From: Thermoplasmata archaeon
Lineage (GTDB): Archaea > Thermoplasmatota > Thermoplasmata > Halarchaeoplasmatales > Halarchaeoplasmataceae
Length of the DNA: 64,000 nt
Assembly: GCA_003554965.1 (NCBI GenBank)
Contig: PWHR01000078.1
Location: 1-64,000 of the forward strand
Reading direction: 5' to 3'
Under the pieces are notes generated by a model. The model saw only the letters and a program-made list of their open reading frames with translations, had not been told where the DNA came from and did no database searches. How positions within the stretch are numbered: the stretch's first letter is position 1; the number at the start of each line of letters is the position of its first letter. Below are positions 1-8,545 of this stretch, piece after piece. The position numbers were made by a program, and so were the translations under genes.

Positions 1-27
1 AAAAAAAAAAAAAAAAAAAAAAAAAAA
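1..27. repeat. poly-A run at window edge
   Basis: The first 27 bases are all A. Nothing else in the window has such a homopolymer. It may be a contig end or library artefact, or simply an A-rich promoter tract in front of the first gene; the window alone cannot decide. Confidence 0.5.
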
Positions 28-41
28 CGGCCTAGAAACGT

Positions 42-497
42 GTGGCTGATGACAAAAGTGGTTTGGTATATAAATCCGATATAGAATTTCGAAGTAGCAA
101 AATTGTTAATAAGCTTAAAATGGATTTGCTAAAATTAACTAATATGGTTGAAACAGGTCTAGGAGGGAAGGATTTGAAGCCTGAGCATATAAGGGAGGTC
201 CATGAAGAGGTAAACAGGGAATTGAGGGAGCTGGATGCCCTTCTCCAGAAAGCGGAGGAAGTAGGGTTGAGAGCGGAAAACGAAAAAGGGAAAAGATCTA
301 TCAAAAATGCGGTAAAATTCGCAAACGAGAGAAGATATAAGGAATCACTTCAAGCCTTAAAGGAGAGCAAGAGATTCGTGATAGACTTGATCAACGAAAA
401 TATAGAGGGAAAAACAGAGGAAACGGTATATTCAAAGGATCCAGCCTTGGATGTTAGTGATGAGATACATAAAATCGTTGAACAGTGTGAAAGATAG
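42..497 (+). CDS. small helical hypothetical protein
   Basis: A 151-residue protein that I do not recognise. A GTG start at 42 is chosen because an in-frame TAG lies just upstream at 33-35. The protein is very rich in Lys and Glu, has no membrane segment or signal peptide, and reads as almost continuous helix, with heptad-like leucines around residues 20-75 (a VHEEVNRELRELDALLQKAEE stretch in part) that suggest a coiled coil. A single Cys lies three residues from the end. It stands alone, and tRNA-Asp on the opposite strand begins seven bases after its stop. The role is unknown. Confidence 0.6.
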   Translation: MADDKSGLVYKSDIEFRSSKIVNKLKMDLLKLTNMVETGLGGKDLKPEHIREVHEEVNRELRELDALLQKAEEVGLRAENEKGKRSIKNAVKFANERRYKESLQALKESKRFVIDLINENIEGKTEETVYSKDPALDVSDEIHKIVEQCER

Positions 498-503
498 AAG
501 GAG

Positions 504-576
<73 letters not shown>

Positions 577-644
577 ATTTCGAGTCTACTAAATAGCATT
601 TTGTATTAAAGTCTTACTGTTAATCCTAAGAAAAATCTGCCAAA

Positions 645-654
645 AATATAAAAG
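645..654 (+). promoter_or_regulatory. TATA-like box of the lipid operon
   Basis: The sequence AAATATAAAAG lies about 26 bases before the ATG at 679. This spacing predicts transcription starting at or next to the start codon, i.e. a leaderless mRNA, as is seen for several other genes in the window. Confidence 0.5.
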
Positions 655-678
655 CATCTGTTTTACTGTACATACGAA

Positions 679-1497
679 ATGAAACCATCGATAAGATTGA
701 TGAGACCATTAAACTGTTCTATATCTATGCTGAGTATTCCTATAGTGATGGTCACATTATACGGGATCGATATTCCAACCTCTGATCTATTCCTTACCAT
801 CATCGGTATGCTGGTTGTTTTCTCCTTCACCGCCGGAGGGAACATCTTGAACGATTACATGGATAGGGAGATCGACGAGATCAATCATCCTGAACGCCCT
901 ATACCTTCCGGAGAGATAAGTTCCCGGATGGCTTTGTACTTATCTATAATCATGTTTATCATCGGGATCATCCTATCTCTGTTACTACCTTTCTATCTCC
1001 CTCAGATAATAGTGATATCTGCCGTTATCTTGATGATTTCCTATGAACTTCGTTTCAAGAAGAAAGGATTGACTGGTAACCTGATAATATCTGGATTGAC
1101 AGGTATGCTTTTCATATTCGGTGGCTCTATCTATGGAGAGCTATACTTACCTACGATCCTGGGAGTTCTAGCCTTTTTCTCGAGTGTTGGAAGAGAGATA
1201 ATGAAGGATATACAGGATCTGAAAGGCGATCTGGACAGAAAGACTTTCCCCATGAAAGTGGGGCCAGAAAAAGCGAAGAGGACTGCATTCATATTCGTAG
1301 TACTGGCTGTCGCGCTATCTCCCTTTCCCTTCCTCTTAGGATTATTACCCTTAGAATATCTTATCATCGTGATATTAGCAGATATAATCTTTATATATTC
1401 CCTCTTATTACTAAAATCACCAGAGAAGACCCAAAAATATATCAAAGCGGCGATGATACTAGCTCTCGTCGCCTTCTTGGCTGGAGGCCTAGCATGA
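679..1497 (+). CDS. digeranylgeranylglyceryl phosphate synthase (UbiA family)
   Basis: This 272-residue UbiA-superfamily prenyltransferase adds the second geranylgeranyl chain to GGGP in archaeal ether-lipid synthesis, in the membrane. The first Asp-rich motif is NDYMDREIDEINHPERPIP (about residue 56 on), and the second is DIQDLKGDLDRKTFP (about residue 176 on); both bind the Mg-diphosphate of the donor. Around eight hydrophobic segments fill the rest, and the length is normal for the family. Its stop overlaps the start of the next gene (ATGA), and that gene makes its substrate, which strongly supports the DGGGP synthase call over a quinone-type UbiA. Confidence 0.93.
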   Translation: MKPSIRLMRPLNCSISMLSIPIVMVTLYGIDIPTSDLFLTIIGMLVVFSFTAGGNILNDYMDREIDEINHPERPIPSGEISSRMALYLSIIMFIIGIILSLLLPFYLPQIIVISAVILMISYELRFKKKGLTGNLIISGLTGMLFIFGGSIYGELYLPTILGVLAFFSSVGREIMKDIQDLKGDLDRKTFPMKVGPEKAKRTAFIFVVLAVALSPFPFLLGLLPLEYLIIVILADIIFIYSLLLLKSPEKTQKYIKAAMILALVAFLAGGLA

Positions 1498-2243
1498 ATC
1501 AAACAAAGGTATTAGCTCATCTTTATGATAAGATCAGCGAAGAAACTCTACACATGGGGCTTATCGATCCAGATGAACAAAGCCCTGAAGAGGGAGCGGA
1601 ATTAGCATCCACATTAGAAAAAGCTGGTAGTGATGCGGTGATGGTAGGAGGTTCAACTGGTATAACTCAAGAGAATCTTGATGAAACGGTAAATGCCATG
1701 AAAAAAGAGATCGATCTGCCTATCATCCATTTTCCCACAGAAGCTGGCGCGATCTCACCCCATGTTGACGCGATTTATTTTATGAGTATGCTGAACTCTA
1801 AGGACCTGAATAAAGTGATAGGAGAACAGGTGCGTGGTGCCCCGTATGTAAAAAAGATGGGTATAGAACCGATCCCCATGGGCTATGTGGTCGTGGAACC
1901 GGGCATGACAGTAGGGAAAGTGGGAAAAGCCGATATCATCTCAAGAGATGAACCTGAAAGTGCTGTGAATTTTGGATTGGCAGCTCAGTATCTGGGTATG
2001 CGTCTTTTTTACTTGGAAGCTGGATCTGGTGCTCCAGAGCCCATTCCAGTAGAGATGATCAAGTTGTGCAAAGAGAATTTAGATATCCCTGTGATCGTGG
2101 GTGGCGGAATAAGAGATCCAGAGCAGGCTAGAGAACTCGCTGTGGCTGGAGCAGATATTATAGTCACAGGTACCGTCTTGGAAGAGTGTTCAACATTGGA
2201 AAAGAAATTGACCGATATGATCGCAGCTATAAAACATGAATAA
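1494..2243 (+). CDS. geranylgeranylglyceryl phosphate synthase
   Basis: A 249-residue TIM-barrel enzyme of the GGGP/HepGP synthase family, joining geranylgeranyl diphosphate to sn-glycerol-1-phosphate, the first committed step of archaeal lipids. Visible family signatures are LIDPDEQ near the N terminus, VGGSTG, the YLEAGSGAP motif and the phosphate-binding VGGGIR loop followed by AGADIIVTGT. It is cytosolic. It is translationally coupled to the DGGGP synthase gene through a four-base overlap, so the two consecutive reactions are made from one message. Confidence 0.95.
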   Translation: MNQTKVLAHLYDKISEETLHMGLIDPDEQSPEEGAELASTLEKAGSDAVMVGGSTGITQENLDETVNAMKKEIDLPIIHFPTEAGAISPHVDAIYFMSMLNSKDLNKVIGEQVRGAPYVKKMGIEPIPMGYVVVEPGMTVGKVGKADIISRDEPESAVNFGLAAQYLGMRLFYLEAGSGAPEPIPVEMIKLCKENLDIPVIVGGGIRDPEQARELAVAGADIIVTGTVLEECSTLEKKLTDMIAAIKHE

Positions 2244-2338
2244 TGGATTTTCCTTATACCTCCCGTGAAAACAGTTATATATTCTATCTGACTGTGACTT
2301 TTCATAATCGAATTTCTTCTTCCACCGCACTTCGTAAA

Positions 2339-2411
2339 AGCCCGGTGGTGTAGCGGTCAAACATACGGGCCTTTGGAGCCCGTGACGGCGGTTCGAATCC
2401 GCTCCGGGCTA
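2339..2411 (+). tRNA. tRNA-Gln (UUG)
   Basis: AGCCCGG pairs with CCGGGCT across the acceptor stem. The anticodon arm CGGGC-CTTTGGA-GCCCG gives anticodon TTG, and the T-arm is GGCGG-TTCGAAT-CCGCT. The discriminator base is A. CCA is not encoded. The A-U first pair of the acceptor stem is compatible with tRNA-Gln. Confidence 0.93.
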
Positions 2412-2439
2412 TTCTTAGTTCTTCATTGTGAGGAAATAA

Positions 2440-3186
2440 ATGATGAGCTCAGAAGAGGAAGCTTGGCATGAGAAAGATGAATTTTGGGAAGACAATCCGT
2501 TCCCACAAAGGGTGATAGATCACGCCGAAGAGGAAGTAAAGGAACTGATCGATCTTGCAGATCTGAAGGAGGATATGAAGGTGTTGGATCTGTGCTGTGG
2601 GGTCGGTAGACATACAATAGAATTCGCTAAAAGAGGCTTTGACGTAACAGGAGTGGATAAGACTGATAACTACCTGGAAAAAGCCAGGGAAAGAGCTGAA
2701 GAAGATAGTCTCGATATCGAATTCATTAAGGAAGATATGAGAAAATTCAAAAGGGCAGAGGAATATGATTTGATATTAAACCTATTCACTTCGTTCGGTT
2801 ATTTTGAGGATGAAGAGGAGAACATAAAAGTTCTAGAGAATGTTCATACAACCCTTAAAACTGGTGGAAAGTTCATCCTAGACGTTATGGGCAAGGAGAT
2901 AATAGCGAGGATCTTTGAGGGAAAAGATTGGCATGAAATTGAAAAAGGATACCAGTTAGAGGAAAAACATGTAGAAAAAGACTGGTCTTGGTTAATGAAT
3001 AAAAGGACGATAATTACTGAAGATGGAAAAAGAGAGTATGATGTTTCACATCGGCTTTACTCCGCTAAAGAGTTGAAGCACATGCTTGAGAAAGTAGGAT
3101 TCGATACTATTGAAGTATACGGTAATTACAGCGGAGAACCCTACGATGAAAAAGCGGATAGATTAGTCGTTATAGCAGAAAAATGA
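2440..3186 (+). CDS. class I SAM-dependent methyltransferase
   Basis: A 248-residue cytosolic methyltransferase. Motif I reads VLDLCCGVGRHTIEFA, followed by an acidic residue ending strand 2 (VTGVDKTD), the signature of the Rossmann-like SAM-binding fold; FIKEDMRKF and LILNLFTSFGYF fit motifs II-III. The substrate cannot be read from sequence. The start at 2440 follows a GTGAGG ribosome site; a second ATG at 2443 is possible. It lies just after tRNA-Gln with no obvious operon partner, and a long AT-rich gap follows. Confidence 0.82.
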   Translation: MMSSEEEAWHEKDEFWEDNPFPQRVIDHAEEEVKELIDLADLKEDMKVLDLCCGVGRHTIEFAKRGFDVTGVDKTDNYLEKARERAEEDSLDIEFIKEDMRKFKRAEEYDLILNLFTSFGYFEDEEENIKVLENVHTTLKTGGKFILDVMGKEIIARIFEGKDWHEIEKGYQLEEKHVEKDWSWLMNKRTIITEDGKREYDVSHRLYSAKELKHMLEKVGFDTIEVYGNYSGEPYDEKADRLVVIAEK

Positions 3187-3919
3187 CCAAATTAATAATT
3201 ATTAGTTATAGATTTAGCATAAACTAATATATAATTAATATTAATAGGATATCCTAAACAGATGGTTTTTCCTAATTATTGAAAAAACACATTTACTATA
3301 TATATTTAATAAGTTTAGTAAAAAGCGTTTGTTATTTATCCATCAACTAAACAGATTAACTAGTGTTGATTCATTTATCTTACAAAACCTACGAAAAAAC
3401 GGAAAACTCGATAAAATATCTTTTTTAGGACGCGGGGGATACCCTCATTAAACTAAAAATACTAAAGGATCGACCTCTTTGTTAAAGAATAGAACAGAAA
3501 TCGTTACTTTTAAATATGTTAAACCGAGGATGTCGGAAAATGTAACTAATACGACGTTAACTTTAAATAAGAAAAGGAAAGACGTCGGAATTTCTATTAT
3601 TTATTACGTCTCACTCATTTTAACCTTTTTGAGAAACACCTCGTTTTTTCATAAATTTGCAAAAACACTATTTGCGCTTTATCTAAATTATTAAAGTGCT
3701 TCTGTAATAGCTTTATTTAGTAAAAATATTGCTTTATCATTGCTTTGAAGATAAAATGCAAAATTGTGTTTTCTATTAAGCCGCAATATATTAATCTTAA
3801 CTAGTAATTAGATATTTTTTAAATCAAAGACGAAAAGGTGTTTTTGTCTATTTTATACTAAACTATAATTATAGTATATTAGGTAAAAAGTAAATGAATA
3901 AAGCAAATACGTGTAAAAA
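3187..3919. other. AT-rich intergenic region, no convincing gene
   Basis: About 730 bases of strongly AT-rich sequence. I see no tRNA and no RNA I can name. The only open frame (3479-3694) encodes a Phe/Asn/Lys-rich peptide that looks like a by-product of base composition. Visible features are a 12-base palindrome TAGGATATCCTA at 3245-3256, two related GA(C/T)GTCGGAA words near 3530 and 3583, and a short GC-rich island ACGCGGGGGATACCC near 3430. A replication or regulatory role is possible but unsupported, since no Orc1/Cdc6 gene is nearby. Confidence 0.5.
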
Positions 3920-4528
3920 TTAAATCAGATGCAGATCAAATTCGCCGTCCTCTATATCTACCAATCCTAAGTGATCGTCTCCCGCCGGTCCCGGATTCAT
4001 GAAAGCTATGCTGTCCTCTTCAACTATTCCTCTATCTTCGTGAACGTGGCCGCTTAGGATCAATCGAGGTTCGTTATTTTTTACTATGGGCAGCAACTTT
4101 TTGCTACCTATATGCTTGCCCCTTGATGCTTCGTCAAGATATCCGTAGAGGGGCTGATGGAAGACATATACCTCTGCCCCAGCAGCTCTTTCCTTGAATA
4201 CCTTAAGTTTATCTTCACTGTACTCTGACCCTGATAATCCGATGAATTCTATACCTTTCTTCTCCACTTTCTTCAGTTCTATGTAATGATTGTCGGTCTC
4301 GTCGTAGGCTTGAGCAACTTCAGTTCCGTCACAGTTTCCTATAATGCCGATGACTTCCGTCGGCATCTTTTCCAGGATCTTCACCGCATCTTCCTTTCCT
4401 CCAAAATGGGTGATATCTCCACAACAGACTATGAAATCGAAGTCATACTTGTGATACGAGGCCTTGATCCGGTTTAAACTCTTCATAGAACCGTGAATAT
4501 CAGAAACTACCAGGATCCTAGCGCACAT
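3920..4528 (-). CDS. calcineurin-like metallophosphoesterase
   Basis: A 202-residue cytosolic two-metal phosphoesterase. The metal-binding motifs appear in family order: SDIHG (residues 9-13), CGDITHFGG (36-44), GNCD (63-66), FHQP (about 123) and GHVHED (about 159). This is the compact MJ0936/YfcE-type arrangement, usually associated with phosphodiesterase activity; the substrate is not readable. The gene is divergent from endA, with the starts almost touching if the longest endA frame is used, or 76 bases apart with the start preferred here. Confidence 0.88.
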   Translation of the reverse strand: MCARILVVSDIHGSMKSLNRIKASYHKYDFDFIVCCGDITHFGGKEDAVKILEKMPTEVIGIIGNCDGTEVAQAYDETDNHYIELKKVEKKGIEFIGLSGSEYSEDKLKVFKERAAGAEVYVFHQPLYGYLDEASRGKHIGSKKLLPIVKNNEPRLILSGHVHEDRGIVEEDSIAFMNPGPAGDDHLGLVDIEDGEFDLHLI

Positions 4529-4604
4529 GATCTATCATACCTTTTTTCATATTCAAAAAGAACACACTTTTATAATTCCTTTCCCCTTGAAGCCCCGATA
4601 TAAG

Positions 4605-5639
4605 ATGCCCGGTATCTTCAAGAAAAACAAAGTAGTGGTGGAAGATGAAAAAGAATCAAGCCGATTATATAACAAGGGTTACTTCGGTCAACCTCAATCT
4701 GGCAATTATCTAGAATTGGACCTGTACGAAGCGATTTACCTTTTGGAGAATGAGCGGTTAGAGATAACGGATGAGAATGAGGATGAGGTGGAAAGAGAGG
4801 AGATAATGGAGAATGTTCCAAAAGAACAATTCATGCGCGAGTATCCTGCTTATAAAGATATGAGATCCCGTGGTTACGTTCTTAAGAAAGCTTCCGATCC
4901 TGCATCATTCAGGGTCTTCCCCAGAGGAGGAGGTCCCGGTAAGACACCTACAAAGTATTGGCTTTGTACGGCCAGAGAAAAAGAGGATTTCAAGATCAAG
5001 GAGATCCTACGAGCCAATAAAAAGATCTCTAATCTTGGTAAAACCATGTTGACCGGTCTCGTCGATGAAGAAGGTGATGTCACTTACTACAAATTTTCGA
5101 CGATCGACTTAAAAGGCAAGGTCGGAAATTACGAAGGAGATGGGGTTAAGGGGATAATTTATGGAGATAAATGCTTCATAAATGAGGGATTTGAAAACCT
5201 CTACGAAAACAATTTTTACGGCTCAAAAGTTAAAAATACTTTGAAGCTATCATTCTACGAGACCTTATATTTGAAAGATAAAGGATCCTTAGAGATCGAG
5301 GAAGCTGAGGATTTCAAAAATCTTAAATCAAAACACTCAAAAAGAAAGGGCTTTAAATTGATGAACGAGGTCTATAGAGATCTAAGAGATAGAGGTCTTA
5401 TCCCAAAAACAGGGTTCAAATATGGAGCGGAATTCAGGGCTTACGCTGACAACCCTGATGATATCCATGCAGAGTATATCATACAGCCAGTAGAGAAGGA
5501 TCATGAATACAGGTGGTACGAGGTGAGTAGAGCTGTCAGGGTCGCTCACAGCGTGAGGAAAGACTTTCTATTCGGTGTGCCTGAGGAAAAAGAAAATGAT
5601 GAAGTATATTATCTTAAGATAAAAAGAAAGACGCCTTAG
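4605..5639 (+). CDS. endA: tRNA-splicing endonuclease, two-domain EndA
   Basis: A 344-residue archaeal splicing endonuclease that cuts bulge-helix-bulge introns. It contains two EndA-like halves. The C-terminal half holds the catalytic triad: Tyr in GFKYGAEFRAY, His in DDIHAEY and Lys in SVRKDFLFG. The N-terminal half is the degenerate repeat. This is the homodimer-type architecture described for Archaeoglobus and Thermoplasma. The frame is open back to 4527, but the ATG at 4605 is chosen because a TATA-like TTTATAAT sits about 30 bases before it and the upstream 26 residues look non-conserved. It converges on SRP19 with a four-base overlap. Confidence 0.9.
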   Translation: MPGIFKKNKVVVEDEKESSRLYNKGYFGQPQSGNYLELDLYEAIYLLENERLEITDENEDEVEREEIMENVPKEQFMREYPAYKDMRSRGYVLKKASDPASFRVFPRGGGPGKTPTKYWLCTAREKEDFKIKEILRANKKISNLGKTMLTGLVDEEGDVTYYKFSTIDLKGKVGNYEGDGVKGIIYGDKCFINEGFENLYENNFYGSKVKNTLKLSFYETLYLKDKGSLEIEEAEDFKNLKSKHSKRKGFKLMNEVYRDLRDRGLIPKTGFKYGAEFRAYADNPDDIHAEYIIQPVEKDHEYRWYEVSRAVRVAHSVRKDFLFGVPEEKENDEVYYLKIKRKTP

Positions 5640-5935
5640 GATCCATTACTGCGTTCTTTCAATTCCTTACCTAATTTCTTTAACAGTTTTTGTTTGCTTC
5701 CCTTCTGTTTTGGTATGAAGATACGACCGTTCCTTTTGAACCAGGTGGCGGGATGATGTTCACTTTCCTCCAATCTATTAGGGACGTCCCACGCATCTAG
5801 TACTTTTCCGATCTCTTCTAATTTAGGTGAAGAAACAGCGAACTTAATAGGTACTCGTCTTCCATCTGATCTAGAAAGATTTTTGTCAAAATATTCAGGA
5901 TATATTATCCAGGTTTTCCTCTTTTTTCTGACCAT
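5636..5935 (-). CDS. srp19: signal recognition particle 19 kDa protein
   Basis: A 99-residue SRP19, which binds helices 6 and 8 of SRP RNA and prepares it for SRP54. Family signatures are WIIYPEYFD near the start, SRSDGRRVP, and the basic C terminus KQKGSKQKLLKKLGKEL. The length is normal for archaea. Its start lies one base from the stop of the S8e gene on the same strand, so S8e and SRP19 form an operon linking the ribosome and protein targeting. Confidence 0.93.
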   Translation of the reverse strand: MVRKKRKTWIIYPEYFDKNLSRSDGRRVPIKFAVSSPKLEEIGKVLDAWDVPNRLEESEHHPATWFKRNGRIFIPKQKGSKQKLLKKLGKELKERSNGS

Positions 5936-5936
5936 C

Positions 5937-6317
5937 CTAATCCTCGATAAGGACAGCGTTCAGAATACCGTCTTGTCCAGGCCGAGATGTGATCTTCGCT
6001 CTACCTTCTTCGGTCTCGACTATCGCTCCCTTATTGAGGATATTCCGCTGGACAAAGTTTGGATTGGCTGGATTTTCAATAACATTTTTTACATCTACCC
6101 TTTCGACATTGCCCTTTTTATCGGAAAGATTCACTTCTTCAGCTCCTACGATCCGGACCTTTTGATTATTTCCTCTGCTATTCACTATTTTCTTTTTACT
6201 GTCAGCGATCATAGGCAGTTCATAATCTCTGCTGATCTCGAACTTCCTTTTCTTCCTGTGGAGATGCCTCTTACCGCCTGTTATCTTTTTATCTGATTTT
6301 CCTTGCCAGAGAGTCAT
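5937..6317 (-). CDS. rps8e: ribosomal protein eS8
   Basis: A 126-residue small-subunit protein. The N terminus WQGKSDKKITGGKRHLHRKK and the later motifs NPANPNFVQRNILNKGAIV and SRPGQDGILNAVLI are characteristic of S8e. It is very basic, as expected. It is the first gene of a two-gene minus-strand operon with SRP19. Confidence 0.96.
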   Translation of the reverse strand: MTLWQGKSDKKITGGKRHLHRKKRKFEISRDYELPMIADSKKKIVNSRGNNQKVRIVGAEEVNLSDKKGNVERVDVKNVIENPANPNFVQRNILNKGAIVETEEGRAKITSRPGQDGILNAVLIED

Positions 6318-6492
6318 CGTGAAACCTCTGTGGGATTTAGGAAAGGTATCATATTTAAGCTTTGCCTTCCACTGAACAACTATATGATTCTACCGATTAA
6401 TTTGTATTTTTTCCAAAACTATAAATCTAATAAACTAAATTGGTTATTAAGTAGATATAAAGTATTTATTCACCAAAATAGGAGACATAAAA

Positions 6493-7560
6493 ATGAATAA
6501 AAAATATATATTTGTGATAGGGGTCGCCTTACTTTTGGTGGCCGTGGCCTTTTCTGGATGTCTTGGAAACGACGATGATGACGATGACGAGGAAGAAAAT
6601 GACGAAGAACTAGCAGAATTTGAAGTGACCAACTTCAACGTTGATGAGGACGGACTAGAAGTGACTATAACAGCCGATATAGAGAACGTAGGAGATGGCG
6701 AAGGAGATATCTCTCTTTATGCTGATGGAGAAGAAATCAGCAGTTGGTCGCTGGGACCTGGTGATACTGAACCCGTTGACGAGAAACACACATTCGATGA
6801 GGATGGCACCTACGATATAGAACTCGGTGATCAGTCAGAGACGGTAACCGTCGAAGAAGAAGACGATGATAATGGATACGTAGGAAGCGGCGAAGAAACC
6901 TTCTCTGGTACATGGGAAGGCAAAGACGCTTTAGGGCAAGAAGAATATGATGGCACTTGGGAATTCACGATAGACTGGGAAGACGAAGATGTTTCGGGAT
7001 GGTTCGAAGGCGATGCAGCAGGAGACATAGATGGTTCAGTTTCTGAAGGGGAAATAACGGCTTCAGGTGATGCCGCGCTTGGCTACGTAACCTGGGAAGG
7101 AACTTTCAGTCCAGATGGATCATCGATCTCAGGATACTGGGAAGCTGAACAGGAAGGCATTACTGCATACTCTGGAACTTGGTCCGGCGAAGAAGGAGAA
7201 CTCGACAATGGAAACGGTGATAACGACAATGACAATGATGAGGAGAACGGTCTCCCGGATGATGACCAAGTGGATGGAGAAGAGCCGTTAGATAGATATC
7301 CTGATTCAGTGATGTTGGATCACGCGAAATATACCGGCCCAGACGCCGAAGTGACAGATATCGAGTACGGAACTGAGGACGTTTTGGATGATGTTGTAAG
7401 TTGGTACAAAGAGGAATTAGGAGATCCAATACAGGAAGAAGTTGAACCTGACGAAACTACTCTTTACTACCAATTCGAAGAAGGTCAAGAGACTGCTGAG
7501 ATAACTATTTCGGAGAATGAATATACCACCATCGACATCATTTACGGAATCCAGGAATGA
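6493..7560 (+). CDS. secreted acidic lipoprotein, function unknown
   Basis: A 355-residue protein with a signal peptide (residues 1-22, hydrophobic core IFVIGVALLLVAVAFSG) and a lipobox-type Cys at about residue 23 (FSGCLG), so it is probably lipid-anchored outside the cell. A run of Asp/Glu follows. Residues about 40-120 look like a beta-sandwich (CARDB-like: NVDEDGLEVTITADIENVGDG). A Gly/Trp-rich repeat region follows (GTWEG, GTWEFTIDWED, GTWSGEEG), then an Asn/Asp linker and a C-terminal alpha/beta domain. The very acidic surface suits a secreted protein, possibly in saline water. I cannot name the family. Confidence 0.75.
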   Translation: MNKKYIFVIGVALLLVAVAFSGCLGNDDDDDDEEENDEELAEFEVTNFNVDEDGLEVTITADIENVGDGEGDISLYADGEEISSWSLGPGDTEPVDEKHTFDEDGTYDIELGDQSETVTVEEEDDDNGYVGSGEETFSGTWEGKDALGQEEYDGTWEFTIDWEDEDVSGWFEGDAAGDIDGSVSEGEITASGDAALGYVTWEGTFSPDGSSISGYWEAEQEGITAYSGTWSGEEGELDNGNGDNDNDNDEENGLPDDDQVDGEEPLDRYPDSVMLDHAKYTGPDAEVTDIEYGTEDVLDDVVSWYKEELGDPIQEEVEPDETTLYYQFEEGQETAEITISENEYTTIDIIYGIQE

Positions 7561-7773
7561 TGGGGTTTAAGAACAGGAACAACAAATAATAAAACCACTT
7601 TCCTTTTCTTTATATATAAATGAGCACTTCTAGATGGTAAAAGAAAAAGTCTACAAAAACAAATGAACCGTCGAAAGTATGAAGAGCAAACCCCTAGGGA
7701 ACCCACATACCAAGAGGAACCTATATATGATGTGGATGTACCGGAGCAGAGAGAAGATTATTCACACATTACT

Positions 7774-8397
7774 TCACCTTGTGGAAGAATCCTGATAATG
7801 CCCCACACGTGTAGTAGATAAGAGCAAAGCAGAGATGAAAACTGAAAACCCGACACCGAAGAGTAATCCTGTAAAAGTTCTGAATTCGTTGAAACTCTCA
7901 TAATCGATAATGAGTTGTAACCCACCATCCAAGATCATCGGGAGGGCAAAAACGGAACCTAAAAGTATCAGTATGATCAATTTCTTTTTCTCAGAAAGAT
8001 CGGTGTCCAAATTAACGAGTTCTAAAAGTAGATTCTTCAGTTCTTTGCCTCCTCTAACAAAGCTCATCATCAAGAAGCCGGCGGTGAAACCGAGGAACAT
8101 ACCCAGACATCTTGCACAGAGAGGCATCTGATTTCCATTTATCGAATAGGATCGGTAGTATTTTTGGTGGCAGTTCAGATCACTGAATTGATAGATAACT
8201 CGATGATATAATGGTAGTTCTTCCCACTTTTCTGAATATACTATCCTGTTCGCTGCCCCATCTAATTCCTCCACTTCACCCGGCTCTAGTGTCAATGGAG
8301 CTATGAAGACCCCAGAAGTATAGATAAGAACGACTACGAAAATGACAAGGATCAACTTGTTCATGTTTCCTTTCAGATATTCAAACATCAGGTCCAA
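7774..8397 (-). CDS. DUF2085 membrane protein
   Basis: A 207-residue integral membrane protein. The sequence LNCHQKYYRSYSINGNQMPL followed by CARCLGMFLG carries the His/Cys signature typical of the DUF2085 family, whose function is not known. One hydrophobic segment lies near the N terminus (residues 14-34), and three or more follow the signature. Met1 and Met4 are both possible starts. The region between its end and the lipoprotein gene holds no convincing gene. Confidence 0.8.
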   Translation of the reverse strand: MDLMFEYLKGNMNKLILVIFVVVLIYTSGVFIAPLTLEPGEVEELDGAANRIVYSEKWEELPLYHRVIYQFSDLNCHQKYYRSYSINGNQMPLCARCLGMFLGFTAGFLMMSFVRGGKELKNLLLELVNLDTDLSEKKKLIILILLGSVFALPMILDGGLQLIIDYESFNEFRTFTGLLFGVGFSVFISALLLSTTRVGHYQDSSTR

Positions 8398-8439
8398 ATC
8401 TCAATGCCTCCTAGATTTTTTCCCAACTTCTCTGAGATT

Positions 8440-8454
8440 TCTCGTTAAACGAGA
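8440..8454. promoter_or_regulatory. 15-base palindrome in divergent promoter region
   Basis: TCTCGTT-A-AACGAGA is a perfect inverted repeat with a one-base centre. It lies between the start of the DUF2085 gene (8397, minus) and the flavin reductase-like gene (8546, plus), where a dimeric regulator could act on either. No regulator gene adjoins it. Confidence 0.4.
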
Positions 8455-8545
8455 TCTTTCGCTCATGATCGAATCTATGTGAAGATGGTATATAAGTCCT
8501 GACCCTATATGAAAAGGTTATTAGGGACTTTTTCGTTGCCTAATT

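Noticed and set aside
1-27. Poly-A as a biological element
   Set aside because: Placed at the window edge with no repeat elsewhere; a sequence-end artefact is as likely.
3479-3694. 71-residue open frame in the AT-rich gap
   Set aside because: TTG start, no ribosome site, and amino-acid content dictated by AT-richness; no recognisable motif.
5883-6296. 137-residue plus-strand open frame opposite SRP19 and S8e
   Set aside because: It is antisense to two secure genes, is hydrophobic and Phe-rich by composition, and has no promoter or family features.
7663-7821. 52-codon open frame after the lipoprotein gene
   Set aside because: It overlaps the end of the DUF2085 gene on the other strand and reads as random hydrophilic sequence; no ribosome site.
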